From Corynebacterium deserti GIMN1.010 (GTDB taxonomy: Bacteria > Actinomycetota > Actinomycetes > Mycobacteriales > Mycobacteriaceae), in the NCBI RefSeq assembly GCF_001277995.1, contig NZ_CP009220.1, positions 2,604,001-2,668,000 of the forward strand: a stretch of DNA of 64,000 nucleotides, given 5' to 3'. Shown piece after piece: positions 7,752 to 18,017 of the stretch; the first letter of the stretch is position 1; each line of letters starts with the position of its first letter. A program made the translations under genes and the position numbers. The notes below the pieces were generated by a model. It did no database searches. It was not told the origin of the DNA and saw only the letters and a list, made by a program, of their open reading frames with translations.

Positions 7752-8899
7752 TGCTTGCTCTACGAAGTGTTGATTTAGAACTCACCGCCTCATCCATCGA
7801 ACAAGCAGCGCGTCGTTTGGCTGCGACATCGACTGAGCAGCAGGCGCATTGGAGCGACGTGGCAACGCTTACTGATGCTTCTTCCTTTGAGATGGGCTTC
7901 AATCGCCTCGATTCCTACGTATATGACCTCTCACATCTGTCTTCGCAAATGCTCGATGTTGCTCGGACAGTGTTAGCCACCTCTGACGTAGTGAAAACCC
8001 TAGAAGGGTACATCGCTTATCTAGAAAACCTCGCTGATAGATCTATAACGATCACCGTCATGCTTAACTATTTGTCCAGCATAGGGCAACTTTTAGATCT
8101 TCTTTGCGCCCGTGAAATCGACGCCCTCTGCGTAGCCCTCACCCCTGCCCCGTTACGACACCTCTCCGACTTCACGGGGTTGCCTAGCACCGCAATCCAC
8201 GAGTACCACCTCATCAACGCCCCACCAGCTATCCAAGTATTAACGGCAGCTAACCCCGACATGCAGATCCTCGAATCAGGCGACGGCACCCTCGTCGCAG
8301 CCTTCGGCGACATCGATACCGCGTCAACTGCCACCACCATCGTCGCCGGTGTGGGATCCTCCGACCCCTCCTCCTGGCAATCGAACCTAGACAGAGCGCG
8401 TACCGTCCACACCACAACCGGTTCCGCGACGGTTCTCTGGCTGGGCTATCAAGCTCCACAATCCATCCCGCTAGCGGTCTCTGGACAAGCAGCATCACGA
8501 GCAGCCCCCGACCTTCAACGATTTCAGGCTTCGCTCAAGGCGCGAACGCCTTCCCAAAGTCAGGTTGTCGTAGGCTATAGCTATGGATCCACGGTGGTGG
8601 GACATGCTGCGCGTGGCGGTGAACTAGATGCCGACGCAATTGTGCTGGTCGGTAGTCCCGGTGCAGGATCAGGGATCGTCCACGCCTCCCAGTTGGGTAC
8701 TCCGGTGTACTCCGTGACCGGCCACGCAGATCCCATCGGTTTTTCCGCCACCGACCTGGGCGGTATCCATGGTGCCGATCCCACCTCCAGATCTTTTGGC
8801 GCGACGGTGTGGGATTCTGGCTCTGATCATTCCGGCTACTGGGAGGACCCACAATTCTTGGCGAACTTGGAAACAGTGGTGAAATCAGTCCAGAAATGA
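7751..8899 (+). CDS. DUF1023-type alpha/beta hydrolase with WXG100-like N-terminus
   Basis: 382 residues. The first 140 form long helices (SIEQAARRLAATSTEQQAHW onward) similar to the WXG100-like region found before DUF1023 domains. The C-terminal hydrolase has a VVGYSYGSTVVG nucleophile elbow (Ser), a GHADPIG segment (likely Asp) and SDHSGYW (likely His), completing a Ser-Asp-His triad. No signal peptide or membrane anchor is apparent; related proteins may leave the cell through ESX-type systems. Coupled to the small upstream gene by TAATG. Substrate unknown. Followed by a bidirectional terminator shared with ald. Confidence 0.78.
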   Translation: MLALRSVDLELTASSIEQAARRLAATSTEQQAHWSDVATLTDASSFEMGFNRLDSYVYDLSHLSSQMLDVARTVLATSDVVKTLEGYIAYLENLADRSITITVMLNYLSSIGQLLDLLCAREIDALCVALTPAPLRHLSDFTGLPSTAIHEYHLINAPPAIQVLTAANPDMQILESGDGTLVAAFGDIDTASTATTIVAGVGSSDPSSWQSNLDRARTVHTTTGSATVLWLGYQAPQSIPLAVSGQAASRAAPDLQRFQASLKARTPSQSQVVVGYSYGSTVVGHAARGGELDADAIVLVGSPGAGSGIVHASQLGTPVYSVTGHADPIGFSATDLGGIHGADPTSRSFGATVWDSGSDHSGYWEDPQFLANLETVVKSVQK

Positions 8900-8900
8900 C

Positions 8901-8950
8901 GAAAACCGACACCGAGTTGATCTTTGGTGATGATCGTCGGTGTCGGCTTC
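8901..8950. terminator. Bidirectional terminator between the DUF1023 gene and ald
   Basis: CCGACACCGA (8906-8915) pairs with TCGGTGTCGG (8937-8946). Flanking AAAA before and CTTC after allow function in both directions between the convergent genes. Confidence 0.7.
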
Positions 8951-8965
8951 AGTTGGGACTTTCTA

Positions 8966-10486
8966 TCAGAAGAGTCCGGTTGGGTTTGGATCGTAGGATA
9001 CGAGCAGGTTCTTGGTCTGCTGGTAGTGGCTGAGCATCATGAGGTGGTTCTCACGGCCAATGCCGGACTCCTTGTATCCACCGAAGGCAGAGTGAGCTGG
9101 GTAGTTGTGGTACTGGTTGACCCACACACGACCTGCCTGGATAGCACGGCCTGCACGGTAAACGGTGTTTTGATCGCGAGACCAAACGCCTGCGCCAAGG
9201 CCGTAGTTGGTGTCGTTTGCGATACGGATGGCCTCATCAAAGTCACTAAAGGTAGCAACAGAGAGGACTGGTCCGAAGATTTCCTCGCGGAAGATCCGCA
9301 TGTCGTTGGTGCCACGGAAAACGGTTGGCTCAATGTAGTAGCCGTTGTCCAGGCCATCAACCTTGTTAATCTTGCCACCGGTGAGGGTTTCTGCGCCTTC
9401 TTCTGGGCCGATCTTCAGGTAGGAAGAGATCTTGTCCATCTGCTCCTGGGAAGCCTGAGCGCCCATCATGGTCTCGGTGTCGAGTGGGTTGCCGAGCTTG
9501 ATGTTCTTAACGCGCTGGACGCCCAGCTCGAGGAATTCATCAGCGATGGACTCATGAACCAAGGCGCGGGAAGGACAGGTGCACACCTCACCCTGGTTGA
9601 GAGCGAACATCGCGAATCCTTCGACAGCCTTCTTACGGAAAGGATCATCCTTGGACAGGACATCCTCGAAGAAGATGGATGGGGACTTGCCGCCGAGCTC
9701 CAGCGTGACGGGAATGATCTTGTCGGAGGCTGCACGGTTGATGATCTTACCGACCTGGGTGGAACCGGTGAACGCGATCTTGCCAATGCGGTCAGAGCTG
9801 GACAGCGCGTCACCTGCCTCCTCACCGAGACCGTTGACGATGTTGACAACGCCATCTGGAATGAGGTCGCCGATGATGTTCATCAGGTACAGAATCGACG
9901 CTGGGGTCTGCTCTGCTGGCTTCATGACGATGGCGTTACCCGCAGCCAGTGCAGGAGCAAGCTTCCAGGTAGCCATGAGGATTGGGAAGTTCCAAGGAAT
10001 GATCTGGCCGACGACACCAATTGGCTCGTTGAAGTGATACGCAACGGTGTTGTGGTCGATCTGGGAGGAACGATCTTCCTGAGCACGGATTGCGCCCGCG
10101 AAGTAACGGAAGTGATCAATAGCCAATGGGATATCAGCGGCAAGAGTCTCACGGACAGCCTTACCGTTTTCCCAGGTCTCAGCAACCGCGATCTCCTCGA
10201 GGTGCTCCTCCATGCGATCCGCAATGCGGTGAAGCATCAGTGCGCGTTCTGCGACGGAGGTCTTGCCCCAGGCGTCAGCGGCAGCGTGTGCTGCATCCAA
10301 TGCGAGCTCAATATCTGCCTTGGTGCCGCGCGCGACTTCACAGAAAACCTCACCGGTAACGGGGGAGATGTTCTCAAGGTACTGGCCTTCTACTGGTGGA
10401 ACCCACTTGCCACCAATGTAGTTCTCATAGCGCTTTTCATAGTTAACGATCGAGCCTTCAGTACCTGGATTTGCGTAGACAGTCAT
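8966..10486 (-). CDS. ald: NAD-dependent (acet)aldehyde dehydrogenase
   Basis: 506 residues of the aldehyde dehydrogenase superfamily: [20 protein letters not shown] near residue 160, FTGSTQVGK for NAD binding, general base Glu in [14 protein letters not shown], and catalytic Cys in [11 protein letters not shown]. It oxidises acetaldehyde to acetate during ethanol use; in C. glutamicum this is the partner of AdhA, encoded at 18.6 kb in the same window. Start 10486 chosen for the AAAGGAGA ribosome site; the longer reading adds 11 residues. The upstream DNA carries candidate GlxR and RamA sites. Confidence 0.95.
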   Translation of the reverse strand: MTVYANPGTEGSIVNYEKRYENYIGGKWVPPVEGQYLENISPVTGEVFCEVARGTKADIELALDAAHAAADAWGKTSVAERALMLHRIADRMEEHLEEIAVAETWENGKAVRETLAADIPLAIDHFRYFAGAIRAQEDRSSQIDHNTVAYHFNEPIGVVGQIIPWNFPILMATWKLAPALAAGNAIVMKPAEQTPASILYLMNIIGDLIPDGVVNIVNGLGEEAGDALSSSDRIGKIAFTGSTQVGKIINRAASDKIIPVTLELGGKSPSIFFEDVLSKDDPFRKKAVEGFAMFALNQGEVCTCPSRALVHESIADEFLELGVQRVKNIKLGNPLDTETMMGAQASQEQMDKISSYLKIGPEEGAETLTGGKINKVDGLDNGYYIEPTVFRGTNDMRIFREEIFGPVLSVATFSDFDEAIRIANDTNYGLGAGVWSRDQNTVYRAGRAIQAGRVWVNQYHNYPAHSAFGGYKESGIGRENHLMMLSHYQQTKNLLVSYDPNPTGLF

Positions 10487-10515
10487 TGTGTCTCCTTTGC
10501 GCCGCATCCACCAGA

Positions 10516-10711
10516 GCACATATGTGCATCAGGTGACAGTTAGTGAATTGATGTGATGACGCGCACATTTGCACGCTTAGCAGCAACCATAGGCGCGAAA
10601 GGTTTTACTCGCTAGAACCTCGAAACCAATTCAGGGCGGTGTAAAGCGTCTGCGCTGCTCAGAACCGCTTGACAATACAGAAGGGCACCCCCATTCGGGG
10701 GACTTTGGGTG
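10516..10711 (-). promoter_or_regulatory. ald upstream region: palindrome, GlxR-like and RamA-like sites
   Basis: GCACATATGTGC (10516-10527) is a perfect palindrome 30 bases before the start codon. TGTGATGACGCGCACA (10552-10567) matches the GlxR/CRP-type consensus TGTGA-N6-TCACA with one mismatch. ACCCCCATTCGGGGGA (near 10687-10702) has the runs of C and G flanked as in RamA sites. Published control of ald by RamA, RamB and GlxR is from memory; assignment of these exact bases is inference. Confidence 0.5.
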
Positions 10712-10734
10712 AAGTTTGAAGATTCAATAAACAG

Positions 10735-10772
10735 AAGCGGGTGCTCTTTCTTGTAAGAAAGAACACCCGCTT
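10735..10772 (-). terminator. Terminator of the dnaK-grpE-dnaJ-hspR operon
   Basis: AAGCGGGTG (10735-10743) pairs with CACCCGCTT (10764-10772), with an inner TTTCTT/AAGAAA pairing, giving a long hairpin 32 bases after the hspR stop codon. The T-run after it on the minus strand is weak. Confidence 0.6.
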
Positions 10773-10803
10773 GGATTGCCGGAGAGACGCGTCGACAAGC
10801 AAA

Positions 10804-11277
10804 TTATTTGGATCGGCCTTTGCGCCGTTCCCACATGACCACGGCGGTTGACCGGGGCACGTGCACTAGCTCGCCTCGCGGGCGACCCTGGCGGATTTGC
10901 TCCTTGAGGTGCTCGTTTTCGGCCTTGACCTTGCGCAACGACTCCTTGAGGTTACGGTTTTCCTCGCCGAGCTCAATAATCGCCTTGATGCCCGCCAAGT
11001 TCACGCCCTCCTCCTGGCTGAGGTGTTGAATCTTGCGAAGAAGTTCAACATCGGCACGGGAATAACGGCGACCGCCACCGCGAGTACGCATTGGAGTTAC
11101 CAAACCCATGCGGTCATATGTGCGCAGGGTTTGAGCGTGCATACCCGCGAGTTCCGCGGCGGCAGAGATGACGAAGACGTCACCGGGAAAATGCGAGAAA
11201 TCGATAGGCCCGTTGGAGTCCTGATTTTCTTCGGGATCGTGGCATGTGTCTTTCTGGTTTTTCGGTGTGGATGCCAT
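10804..11277 (-). CDS. hspR: HspR, MerR-family heat-shock repressor
   Basis: 157 residues from the ATG at 11277 behind AGAAAGGAGG; a GTG four codons earlier overlaps that site. MerR-type winged helix: VFVISAAAELAGMHAQTLRTYDRMGLVTPMRT, then GGGRRYSRADVELLRKIQHL and a coiled coil (LKESLRKVKAENEHLKEQI). HspR binds HAIR sequences and is helped by DnaK, forming a feedback loop. It is the last gene of the dnaK operon; HAIR sites are present before dnaK and clpB in this window. Confidence 0.94.
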   Translation of the reverse strand: MASTPKNQKDTCHDPEENQDSNGPIDFSHFPGDVFVISAAAELAGMHAQTLRTYDRMGLVTPMRTRGGGRRYSRADVELLRKIQHLSQEEGVNLAGIKAIIELGEENRNLKESLRKVKAENEHLKEQIRQGRPRGELVHVPRSTAVVMWERRKGRSK

Positions 11278-11347
11278 GTGATTCGTCACCTCCTTTCTTA
11301 GCGTGATTAGCAGGACTGCCTAGCGGTTCTTGTCCAGCGGTTCTTGG

Positions 11348-12538
11348 CTAGCGGTTCTTGCCCGCCCAGCCCGCGCGCGGATCGAAGCCTGATTGGGCTT
11401 CGGCTTCAGCATAAGCGCGCAGTGCCTCGGTTGCGGCGTCGTTGAGGTTCTTTGGCACCGACACTTGGACGGTAACCATCAAATCTCCAGATACACCACG
11501 GTTTTCGATACCGCGACCACGAACCCTCAGCGTACGACCATTTGAGGTTCCCGCAGGCAGCTTCAACTTGACTGGCTTGTCGAGCGTCGGCACGGAGATC
11601 GCCGCACCCAAAGCAAGCTCGGTGAAGCTGACAGGGATGGTGACCAAAATATTGTTGCCGTCGCGGGTAAACACGTCATCCTTTTTCACGGATACCCTGA
11701 CGAAGAGGTCGCCTGCAGGTTTGCCATTGGGACCAGCTTCGCCTTGGCCAGCAAGACGCACCTTCTGGCCATCTTCCACACCGGCTGGGATGCGGACCGT
11801 GATGGACCTGGACTTATGGACGGTGCCTCGACCGTTGCAATTGTCACAAGGGTCGGTGATGACTTCGCCGGCTCCGCCGCAGTTGGGACATGGAGCGGAA
11901 AAGCCGAAAGCGCCCTTGTTTTCCGAGGTAAATCCAGTGCCGGCACACACACCACACTTGGCGGGGTGGCCAGACTTTGAGCCTGATCCATGGCAGGTGT
12001 TGCACGGGGCCTCACCAGTTAGTTCCACAGGGATGGTCGTGCCTTTAGCTGCCTCGACGAAGGAAAGGGTGATGTCGGTTTCTACATCCGCCCCCCGCGT
12101 CGGCCGAGCTGACTGGCGAGGACCAGAGCCGCGGTTGAAAAGGCCACCGAAGATATCGCCCAGACCGCCGTCCGCAGAAAATCCTCCACCTTGTCCGGAT
12201 CCTCCGAAGATGTCGGAGGCGTCGAATCCGCCCGTCGACGTGCGAAACCCGCCGGGGAATCCCGTACCTCCGCTTCCGAATCCTCCGCGGATTCCGCCAG
12301 AGGCTAGGAGTGCTTTGAGCTCGTCGTATTCTTTACGCTTCTTGTCGTCGCCGAGGACGTCATATGCCTCGGCCGCCTTTTTGAATCGATCTTCAGCGGC
12401 CTTATCACCTGGGTTTTTATCGGGGTGATTTTCTCGAGCTAGCTTACGATAAGCCTTTTTGATCTCATCATCAGTGGCGGACGAGGAGACCCCCAGGTCT
12501 GCATAATAGTTCTTATTTGCCCATTCGCTGTTGTTCAC
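11348..12538 (-). CDS. dnaJ: DnaJ co-chaperone
   Basis: 396 residues. J domain at the N-terminus with the HPDK motif ([20 protein letters not shown]), a Gly/Phe-rich stretch (about 75-150), four CxxCxGxG-type zinc repeats ([32 protein letters not shown]) and the two-barrel substrate domain. Stimulates DnaK ATPase. Starts at GTG with GGAAGGAGG ahead of it. Belongs to the dnaK operon; separated from grpE by about 300 bases holding a strong hairpin, and followed by hspR. Confidence 0.96.
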   Translation of the reverse strand: MNNSEWANKNYYADLGVSSSATDDEIKKAYRKLARENHPDKNPGDKAAEDRFKKAAEAYDVLGDDKKRKEYDELKALLASGGIRGGFGSGGTGFPGGFRTSTGGFDASDIFGGSGQGGGFSADGGLGDIFGGLFNRGSGPRQSARPTRGADVETDITLSFVEAAKGTTIPVELTGEAPCNTCHGSGSKSGHPAKCGVCAGTGFTSENKGAFGFSAPCPNCGGAGEVITDPCDNCNGRGTVHKSRSITVRIPAGVEDGQKVRLAGQGEAGPNGKPAGDLFVRVSVKKDDVFTRDGNNILVTIPVSFTELALGAAISVPTLDKPVKLKLPAGTSNGRTLRVRGRGIENRGVSGDLMVTVQVSVPKNLNDAATEALRAYAEAEAQSGFDPRAGWAGKNR

Positions 12539-12733
12539 TGGGCATCTCCTCCTTCCTTAAAGTCTCATCTGCTCTCATCTGAGGTGAAGTATATGCAGTT
12601 TTTTGAAAGTTTCTTATTAGTTTTTGCTTTGTTTCAGTTGTAGTCCAGGAGCCGTCGGGGATACATCCGGTCTTACCCGGGTTTTCGGTGGCTGTGACCC
12701 GGTTTTGCTAGTTTTCCGGTTTTGCCCACTGGC

Positions 12734-12780
12734 CGGCGGATACAGAGCTCCTCGGTGTGAGGGGCTTGCTGTATCCGCCG
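12734..12780 (-). other. Strong hairpin between grpE and dnaJ
   Basis: CGGCGGATACAG (12734-12745) pairs perfectly with CTGTATCCGCCG (12769-12780) and the inner bases extend the stem. There is no U-run on the minus strand, so it is more likely an attenuator or mRNA processing/stability element than a plain terminator. The rest of 12539-12835 holds no gene. Confidence 0.6.
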
Positions 12781-12835
12781 ATTACTTCATGTAGCCGTGG
12801 ACAACGGCGGATACCAGCTGTGAAAACTAGAGGTT

Positions 12836-13489
12836 CTAGTCTTCTGGATCTCCAATGAGAACCATTGCAGTGCGGATGACTTTGTCGCCGAGACGGTAGC
12901 CCTTGCGGAGCACCGTGCCCAGAACTTTGACGTCACCCTGGGAGAGATCCTGAACTGCTTCGTGGATCTCAGGGTCGAACTCTTCGCCAACAGCACCGAA
13001 GGATTCAACCTTCATGCCACCAAGGATGTTGACAAGCTTGTCAGACAGAGCCTTAAGTGGGCCTTCCCCGAGGTCACCGTGCTGGGCAGCCAAGTCAAGA
13101 TCATCCAGCACTGGAAGGAGCTGGGATACAACTCCCGCACGTGCGGTGTCGATGATGCCCTGGCGTTCGCGCTCGGTGCGACGACGGTAGTTGGCATACT
13201 CTGCGGTGACACGCTGAAGGTCTTCAGTGCGCTCGGCCAGCTGCTGTTCGACATCGGAGACTTCGCCGTCGCCATCAGCGTCTGGATCAATGTCAGCGAA
13301 TGCTTCGTTGATTTCGGCTTCTAGCTCGGGAGAAATCTCGTCCTCTGTGGCCTGTCCTGCTTGGGAATCCGCAGCCTGGCGGGCAGCTGCTTCTTCAGCT
13401 GCCTGCTCGGCACGATCTGCAGAGGTTGCCTCTGGATCGGTGTTTTCTGGATCCCCGGGGTTGTCGGGCATTCCGTTAGGGGTTGTCAT
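12836..13489 (-). CDS. grpE: GrpE nucleotide exchange factor
   Basis: 217 residues: acidic, Glu/Ala-rich N-terminal tail, long coiled coil ([21 protein letters not shown]) and the C-terminal beta domain with [13 protein letters not shown] and [19 protein letters not shown]. Exchanges ADP for ATP on DnaK. Its ATG directly abuts the TAA of dnaK (TAAATG), so the two are translationally coupled. Confidence 0.96.
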   Translation of the reverse strand: MTTPNGMPDNPGDPENTDPEATSADRAEQAAEEAAARQAADSQAGQATEDEISPELEAEINEAFADIDPDADGDGEVSDVEQQLAERTEDLQRVTAEYANYRRRTERERQGIIDTARAGVVSQLLPVLDDLDLAAQHGDLGEGPLKALSDKLVNILGGMKVESFGAVGEEFDPEIHEAVQDLSQGDVKVLGTVLRKGYRLGDKVIRTAMVLIGDPED

Positions 13490-15346
13490 TTATTTCTTGT
13501 CCTCACCGTTGTCTGCGGAATCGTCTTCCACAACTTCAGCGTCAACAACGTTGTCATCAGCTGCATTGGTAGCGGATGCATCAGCCTGGGTTGCGCCAGC
13601 TGCTGCGTCAGCTTCGTAGATGGCCTTGCCCATTTCCTGGGATTCGGTGTTCAGCTTCTCAACTGCAGACTTGATAGCCTCGAGGTCTTCGCCCTTGAGC
13701 GCTTCTTCAACACCCTTGGCAGCGTCCTCGACCTTGGTCTTCAGATCCTCAGAGACTTTCTCGGAGTTCTCTTCGACGAACTTGCGGGTCTGGTAAACCA
13801 GGGACTCAGCGTTGTTGCGTACTTCCTGCTCCTCGCGGCGCTTCTTGTCCTCATCTGCGTGAGCCTCCGCATCCTTGATCATGCGGTCGATCTCTTCCTG
13901 GGACAAACCAGAGCCGTCCTGGATGGTGATGGTGTTTTCCTTGCCAGTGCCCTTGTCCTTTGCGGTGACGTGGACGATACCGTTGGCATCGATGTCAAAG
14001 GTGACCTCGATCTGTGGGACGCCACGTGGTGCAGGTGCGATACCGCCGAGCTCGAAGGATCCGAGCAGCTTGTTAGCGGAAGCGATCTCACGCTCGCCCT
14101 GGAAGACCTGGATCTGGACAGAAGGCTGGTTGTCCTCTGCGGTGGTGAAGGTCTCGGAACGCTTGGTTGGGATGGTGGTGTTGCGCTCGATGAGCTTGGT
14201 CATCACGCCGCCCTTGGTTTCGATACCGAGGGACAGCGGGGTGACGTCGAGAAGCAAAACGTCCTTAACTTCGCCACGCAGAACACCGGCCTGAAGTGCT
14301 GCACCAACTGCGACAACCTCGTCTGGGTTAACGCCCTTGTTTGGCTCGCGACCACCGGTCAGTTCCTTAACCAGCTCGGTGACAGCAGGCATACGGGTGG
14401 AACCACCAACGAGAACTACGTGATCGATCTCGGAAACGGAGATTCCGGCGTCCTTAACAACCTGGTTAAAAGGAGTCTTGGTGCGGTCCAGGAGGTCCTG
14501 GGTGATGCGCTGAAATTCTGCACGAGAGAGGTTCTCATCCAAGAACAGTGGGTTCTTGTCAGCATCAACGGTGATGTAAGGAAGGTTGATGTTTGCGTTC
14601 TGGGAAGAAGACAGCTCAATCTTTGCCTTCTCAGCTGCCTCACGCAGACGCTGGAGAGCCATCTTGTCCTTGGTCAGGTCGATGCCGTTTGAGGACTGGA
14701 ACTTCTCGACGAGCCAGTTGACGATGCGCTGATCCCAGTCGTCACCACCGAGCTCGTTGTCACCGGAGGTTGCACGAACCTCAACGACGCCGTCGCCGAT
14801 TTCAAGGAGGGAGACGTCGAAAGTACCGCCACCGAGGTCAAAGACCAGAATGGTCTGCTCCTGCTCACCCTTTTCGAGGCCGTAAGCCAGCGCAGCTGCG
14901 GTTGGCTCATTAACAATGCGGAGAACGTTCAGACCTGCGATCTGACCGGCTTCCTTGGTAGCCTGACGCTGTGCATCCTCGAAGTATGCAGGAACGGTAA
15001 TGACAGCATCGGTAACATCCTCGCCCAGGTAAGCTTCAGCGTCGCGCTTCAGCTTCATCAGAGTACGAGCGGAAATTTCCTGAGCGGTGTAGTTCTTGTC
15101 GTCGATCGCGACAGTCCAGTCGGTGCCGATGTGGCGCTTGACGGAGCGGATAGTGCGGTCAACGTTGGTGACGGCCTGGTTCTTAGCGGACTGACCGACC
15201 AAAACCTCGCCGTTCTTGGCAAATGCCACGACAGAAGGAGTAGTGCGAGAGCCCTCAGAGTTTGCGATAACTACTGGCTCGCCGCCTTCAAGTACTGAAA
15301 CCACAGAGTTGGTGGTTCCCAAGTCGATTCCTACTGCACGTCCCAT
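13490..15346 (-). CDS. dnaK: DnaK Hsp70 chaperone
   Basis: 618 residues with Hsp70 signatures [35 protein letters not shown] and [13 protein letters not shown], an SBD with [14 protein letters not shown], and a C-terminal lid and disordered acidic tail. Start 15346 follows TAGGAGG. First gene of the dnaK-grpE-dnaJ-hspR operon. The tail ends DNGEDKK instead of the EEVD of eukaryotes, normal for bacteria. Confidence 0.98.
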   Translation of the reverse strand: MGRAVGIDLGTTNSVVSVLEGGEPVVIANSEGSRTTPSVVAFAKNGEVLVGQSAKNQAVTNVDRTIRSVKRHIGTDWTVAIDDKNYTAQEISARTLMKLKRDAEAYLGEDVTDAVITVPAYFEDAQRQATKEAGQIAGLNVLRIVNEPTAAALAYGLEKGEQEQTILVFDLGGGTFDVSLLEIGDGVVEVRATSGDNELGGDDWDQRIVNWLVEKFQSSNGIDLTKDKMALQRLREAAEKAKIELSSSQNANINLPYITVDADKNPLFLDENLSRAEFQRITQDLLDRTKTPFNQVVKDAGISVSEIDHVVLVGGSTRMPAVTELVKELTGGREPNKGVNPDEVVAVGAALQAGVLRGEVKDVLLLDVTPLSLGIETKGGVMTKLIERNTTIPTKRSETFTTAEDNQPSVQIQVFQGEREIASANKLLGSFELGGIAPAPRGVPQIEVTFDIDANGIVHVTAKDKGTGKENTITIQDGSGLSQEEIDRMIKDAEAHADEDKKRREEQEVRNNAESLVYQTRKFVEENSEKVSEDLKTKVEDAAKGVEEALKGEDLEAIKSAVEKLNTESQEMGKAIYEADAAAGATQADASATNAADDNVVDAEVVEDDSADNGEDKK

Positions 15347-15440
15347 AATGGTGCCTCCTAATGAATAGTGATTCTTAATTGTCCACGGCTTGAGCTTCGG
15401 TAGGTTTCCCGCCGGCTGTTGCTGGTGGAAATTCTTCCTC

Positions 15441-15502
15441 ATTGAGCCTGCCTGACTCAAGCTTACATATATCACAACGGGGAACGCTATAAAGTTGTTC
15501 CC
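15441..15502 (-). promoter_or_regulatory. dnaK promoter: sigma-H-like -35/-10 and HspR HAIR site
   Basis: On the minus strand GGGAAC (15497-15502) and CGTTG (15475-15479) have the same 19-base GGAA/GTT spacing as at clpB. A HAIR element ATTGAGC-N7-ACTCAAG (15441-15461) lies just downstream of the -10, over the expected transcription start. The remaining sequence to 15676 is AT-rich and holds no gene. Confidence 0.8.
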
Positions 15503-15676
15503 ACTCGACTCAACTTTTTTTATTTTTGCAGTTCACATAGCTTCCTTTAGGGGAAAATTGGGGGTTTACCCCTAAATTTGACCGCGTAATTCAGGCACAC
15601 AAAGCCCCAGCTACAAAGCGCGCAAACCAAGAACCGACTCAATTCCGATTCTCAAACGATCTAAAGAACGACTCCG

Positions 15677-17113
15677 ATGTCGCAGACCTGTGGCATAGTG
15701 ACTTCTGTGAGCACAGATTCAAATAAGAAACTCCCTCGGGATGAAGCTCAAGACTCCACCCCACCTAAAGATCTTTCAGATACTGTCCTCGACGCCATCG
15801 AGGGCAACACCGAGCCGCAGCTCAACACCCAAAAGGGTGCTCCAGGTCCGGATACTTTGAATGTCGCTAATACCGAGACCATTGGTCCAGCAGCAACAGC
15901 ACCTGAGCAGGTAACTGACCGCGCCGTCATCTTGGGACGCGACGGCCGTTGGCTTGCTGGTTGGGCGCTGCGATTCATCGTTCTGGTAATTGCAGGCGCC
16001 ATCGGACTGCGCATGCTTGGCTTTATTTGGGTCGGACTTTTGCCAATTATCCTGGCACTTCTCGTGTGCACCGTCCTGTGGCCACCAGTAAAGTGGCTGC
16101 GCGATCACAAAGTGCCCGCAGCCCTGGCTGTTCTTATTACGATTTTAGGATTCTTCGCCATCATCGGCGGAATTTTTGCCGCCATCGCACCAAGCGTGTC
16201 CTCCCAGACTCGTGAGGTTATTGATCAAGCAACCACAGGCGTTCAAGACTTGATGAGTTGGGTCCAAGGTCCGCCGTTCAACATCGATGTCTCCCAGTTT
16301 GAGGCCGCCCTCAACGATCTAACCGCCATGCTGCAGTCCCAGTCTTCCACCATCGCTTCTGGCGTTTTCTCTGGACTGTCCACTGCATCATCCGTGCTGA
16401 TCACATTCTTCGTCATGCTGGTTCTGACATTCTTCTTCCTCAAGGACGGACCAAAGTTCCTCCCCTGGATGCGCAGCTTCACCGGCGAAAACGCAGGTTG
16501 GCACCTCACTGAAGTGATGACGCGCACCTGGAACACCCTCGCCGGCTTCATCCGAGCACAGGCACTTGTTTCGCTTGTCGACGCTGTCTTCATCGGCATC
16601 GGCCTCCTCGTCCTCGGCGTTCCAATGGCACTCGCCCTCGCCGTGATCACCTTCTTCGCAGGATTCATCCCCATCGTCGGTGCAGTTTCCGCAGGCGCCT
16701 TGGCTGTCATCATCGCGCTAGTCACCAATGGTTTCACCAACGCACTTCTCGTTCTCGTTCTCATCCTTGCCGTTCAGCAGATCGAAGGAAACATCCTGTC
16801 CCCGTTCCTACAATCGAAGGCAATGAACCTGCACGCAGCCGTCGTCTTGCTGTCCGTCACCATCGGTTCCACGCTGTTCAACATCGTCGGCGCATTTCTT
16901 GCCGTCCCAGTCGCCGCCACCCTGGCCGTCTGGATCCGCTACCACTCTGAAATGGTCGCGCTTCGAGCAGGCGAAATCACCATCGACGACATCGAAATAG
17001 CCACCGCCAAAGGCGCCCCCGCCAGCATCAACGGCCAAGACGCCTGGTCATCGATCCGCAACCGCTTTGCCCAACTCGGTCGCAAAAAGCCAGCACCCAA
17101 ATCTGACAGCTAA
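15677..17113 (+). CDS. AI-2E (PerM) family membrane transporter
   Basis: 478 residues. A hydrophilic N-terminal 85 residues is followed by about eight transmembrane segments, including the family hallmarks MALALAVITFFAGFIPIVGA and LAVQQIEGNILSPFLQSKAM. The family comprises putative efflux permeases (autoinducer-2, Na+/H+ in some); the substrate here is unknown. Start is uncertain: the ATG at 15677 and in-frame GTG codons at 15698 and 15707 all lack a good ribosome site. Divergent from dnaK; strong terminator behind. Confidence 0.82.
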   Translation: MSQTCGIVTSVSTDSNKKLPRDEAQDSTPPKDLSDTVLDAIEGNTEPQLNTQKGAPGPDTLNVANTETIGPAATAPEQVTDRAVILGRDGRWLAGWALRFIVLVIAGAIGLRMLGFIWVGLLPIILALLVCTVLWPPVKWLRDHKVPAALAVLITILGFFAIIGGIFAAIAPSVSSQTREVIDQATTGVQDLMSWVQGPPFNIDVSQFEAALNDLTAMLQSQSSTIASGVFSGLSTASSVLITFFVMLVLTFFFLKDGPKFLPWMRSFTGENAGWHLTEVMTRTWNTLAGFIRAQALVSLVDAVFIGIGLLVLGVPMALALAVITFFAGFIPIVGAVSAGALAVIIALVTNGFTNALLVLVLILAVQQIEGNILSPFLQSKAMNLHAAVVLLSVTIGSTLFNIVGAFLAVPVAATLAVWIRYHSEMVALRAGEITIDDIEIATAKGAPASINGQDAWSSIRNRFAQLGRKKPAPKSDS

Positions 17114-17128
17114 CTAACCAAGCTCACT

Positions 17129-17156
17129 CCCGATGCCCCGCGCATCGGGATTTTTC
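17129..17156 (+). terminator. Terminator after the AI-2E permease gene
   Basis: CCCGATGC (17129-17136) pairs with GCATCGGG (17142-17149), followed by ATTTTT. Lies 16 bases after the stop codon. Confidence 0.88.
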
Positions 17157-17160
17157 ATTC

Positions 17161-17724
17161 CTAGAACTCCAGTCCCGCTACCACCTTAGCCAATTCCTTC
17201 GCCCCCTGATCAACCGCCTCAAACCACGTCGTCGGCGCCTCTTCGTCCGCGCTGTCACTCACCTGCTTCAACAACGTAATCGGCACACCAAAATGCTTTG
17301 CGACGCCCACCAGCGCCGCCCCCTCCATGTCACACAGGGGCGCCCGGCTTGCCAGTCGCTGACGTGTCACTGAATCCGAAATAAAGGCATTTCCCGTAGC
17401 CAACCTCGCAACCGGTAGTTTCCCATTCACTGGAATATCAATCCCATTCACACAAGGCTTCCCCGTCATTTGGGCGATCAGCTCACTACTGAAGTCGTGC
17501 TGAAACGCATGGTTAATCTCAAACACCCCCGACAGTCCATTAATCAAAGCCCCCGCGGTACCAATATTGACGATCCTCTGCGGCAACACCTTCCGAGTGG
17601 CCAACTCCTTGGTAAGCACCAGCGTGGCAGCGGTCGTGCCAACGCCAGTAATAATCACATCGAGATGGTCCGGAAGATGAGCCGCTTCCTCTTTGGTTGC
17701 GGAGACAAAAAGTATGGATGCCAT
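17161..17724 (-). CDS. pfs: 5'-methylthioadenosine/S-adenosylhomocysteine nucleosidase-like protein
   Basis: 187 residues, somewhat short for the family (about 230). Visible motifs are ITGVGTTAATLVL, RIVNIGTAGAL, the ribose-binding CDMEGAALVGVAKHFGVP and the catalytic Asp in LLKQVSDSADEEA. It cleaves adenine from MTA or SAH in methionine recycling. The start at MASILFVSAT (17724) fits the fold; the longer reading adds 31 unrelated residues. Convergent with the AI-2E gene. Single gene. Confidence 0.8.
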   Translation of the reverse strand: MASILFVSATKEEAAHLPDHLDVIITGVGTTAATLVLTKELATRKVLPQRIVNIGTAGALINGLSGVFEINHAFQHDFSSELIAQMTGKPCVNGIDIPVNGKLPVARLATGNAFISDSVTRQRLASRAPLCDMEGAALVGVAKHFGVPITLLKQVSDSADEEAPTTWFEAVDQGAKELAKVVAGLEF

Positions 17725-18017
17725 AGAGTCCAATCTTACGGCCATAGCCAAAATAATTTTGCGTTTCGACGCACACCCTGTGGATAACTTACTTAGCGCG
17801 GTGCAGGCTGTGGACAACTAGATTCAGGCAGGTGACAAGCGGTTTTAAGGGCAATACAGCAAGGATCAGGCAGGGCGTTTGAGACTGGTGTGCGGGTTTG
17901 AAAAAGTTTGCGAATAAAGTCATTGCTATCGAAAATATAGACGAGCAGAATAGGTGATAAACACAGTCCGGGGGAAGCCCACACGACCACGATCACCACC
18001 TACGTAACCGCCATCAC

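Noticed and set aside
8924..10543. 539-codon plus-strand frame over ald
   Set aside because: Antisense of the highly conserved aldehyde dehydrogenase gene; the sequence is low in charge pattern typical of proteins and matches no family, and the ald reading has RBS and motifs.
13361..14692. 443-codon plus-strand frame over dnaK/grpE
   Set aside because: Shadow of dnaK and grpE codon bias; no ribosome site and no recognisable domain.
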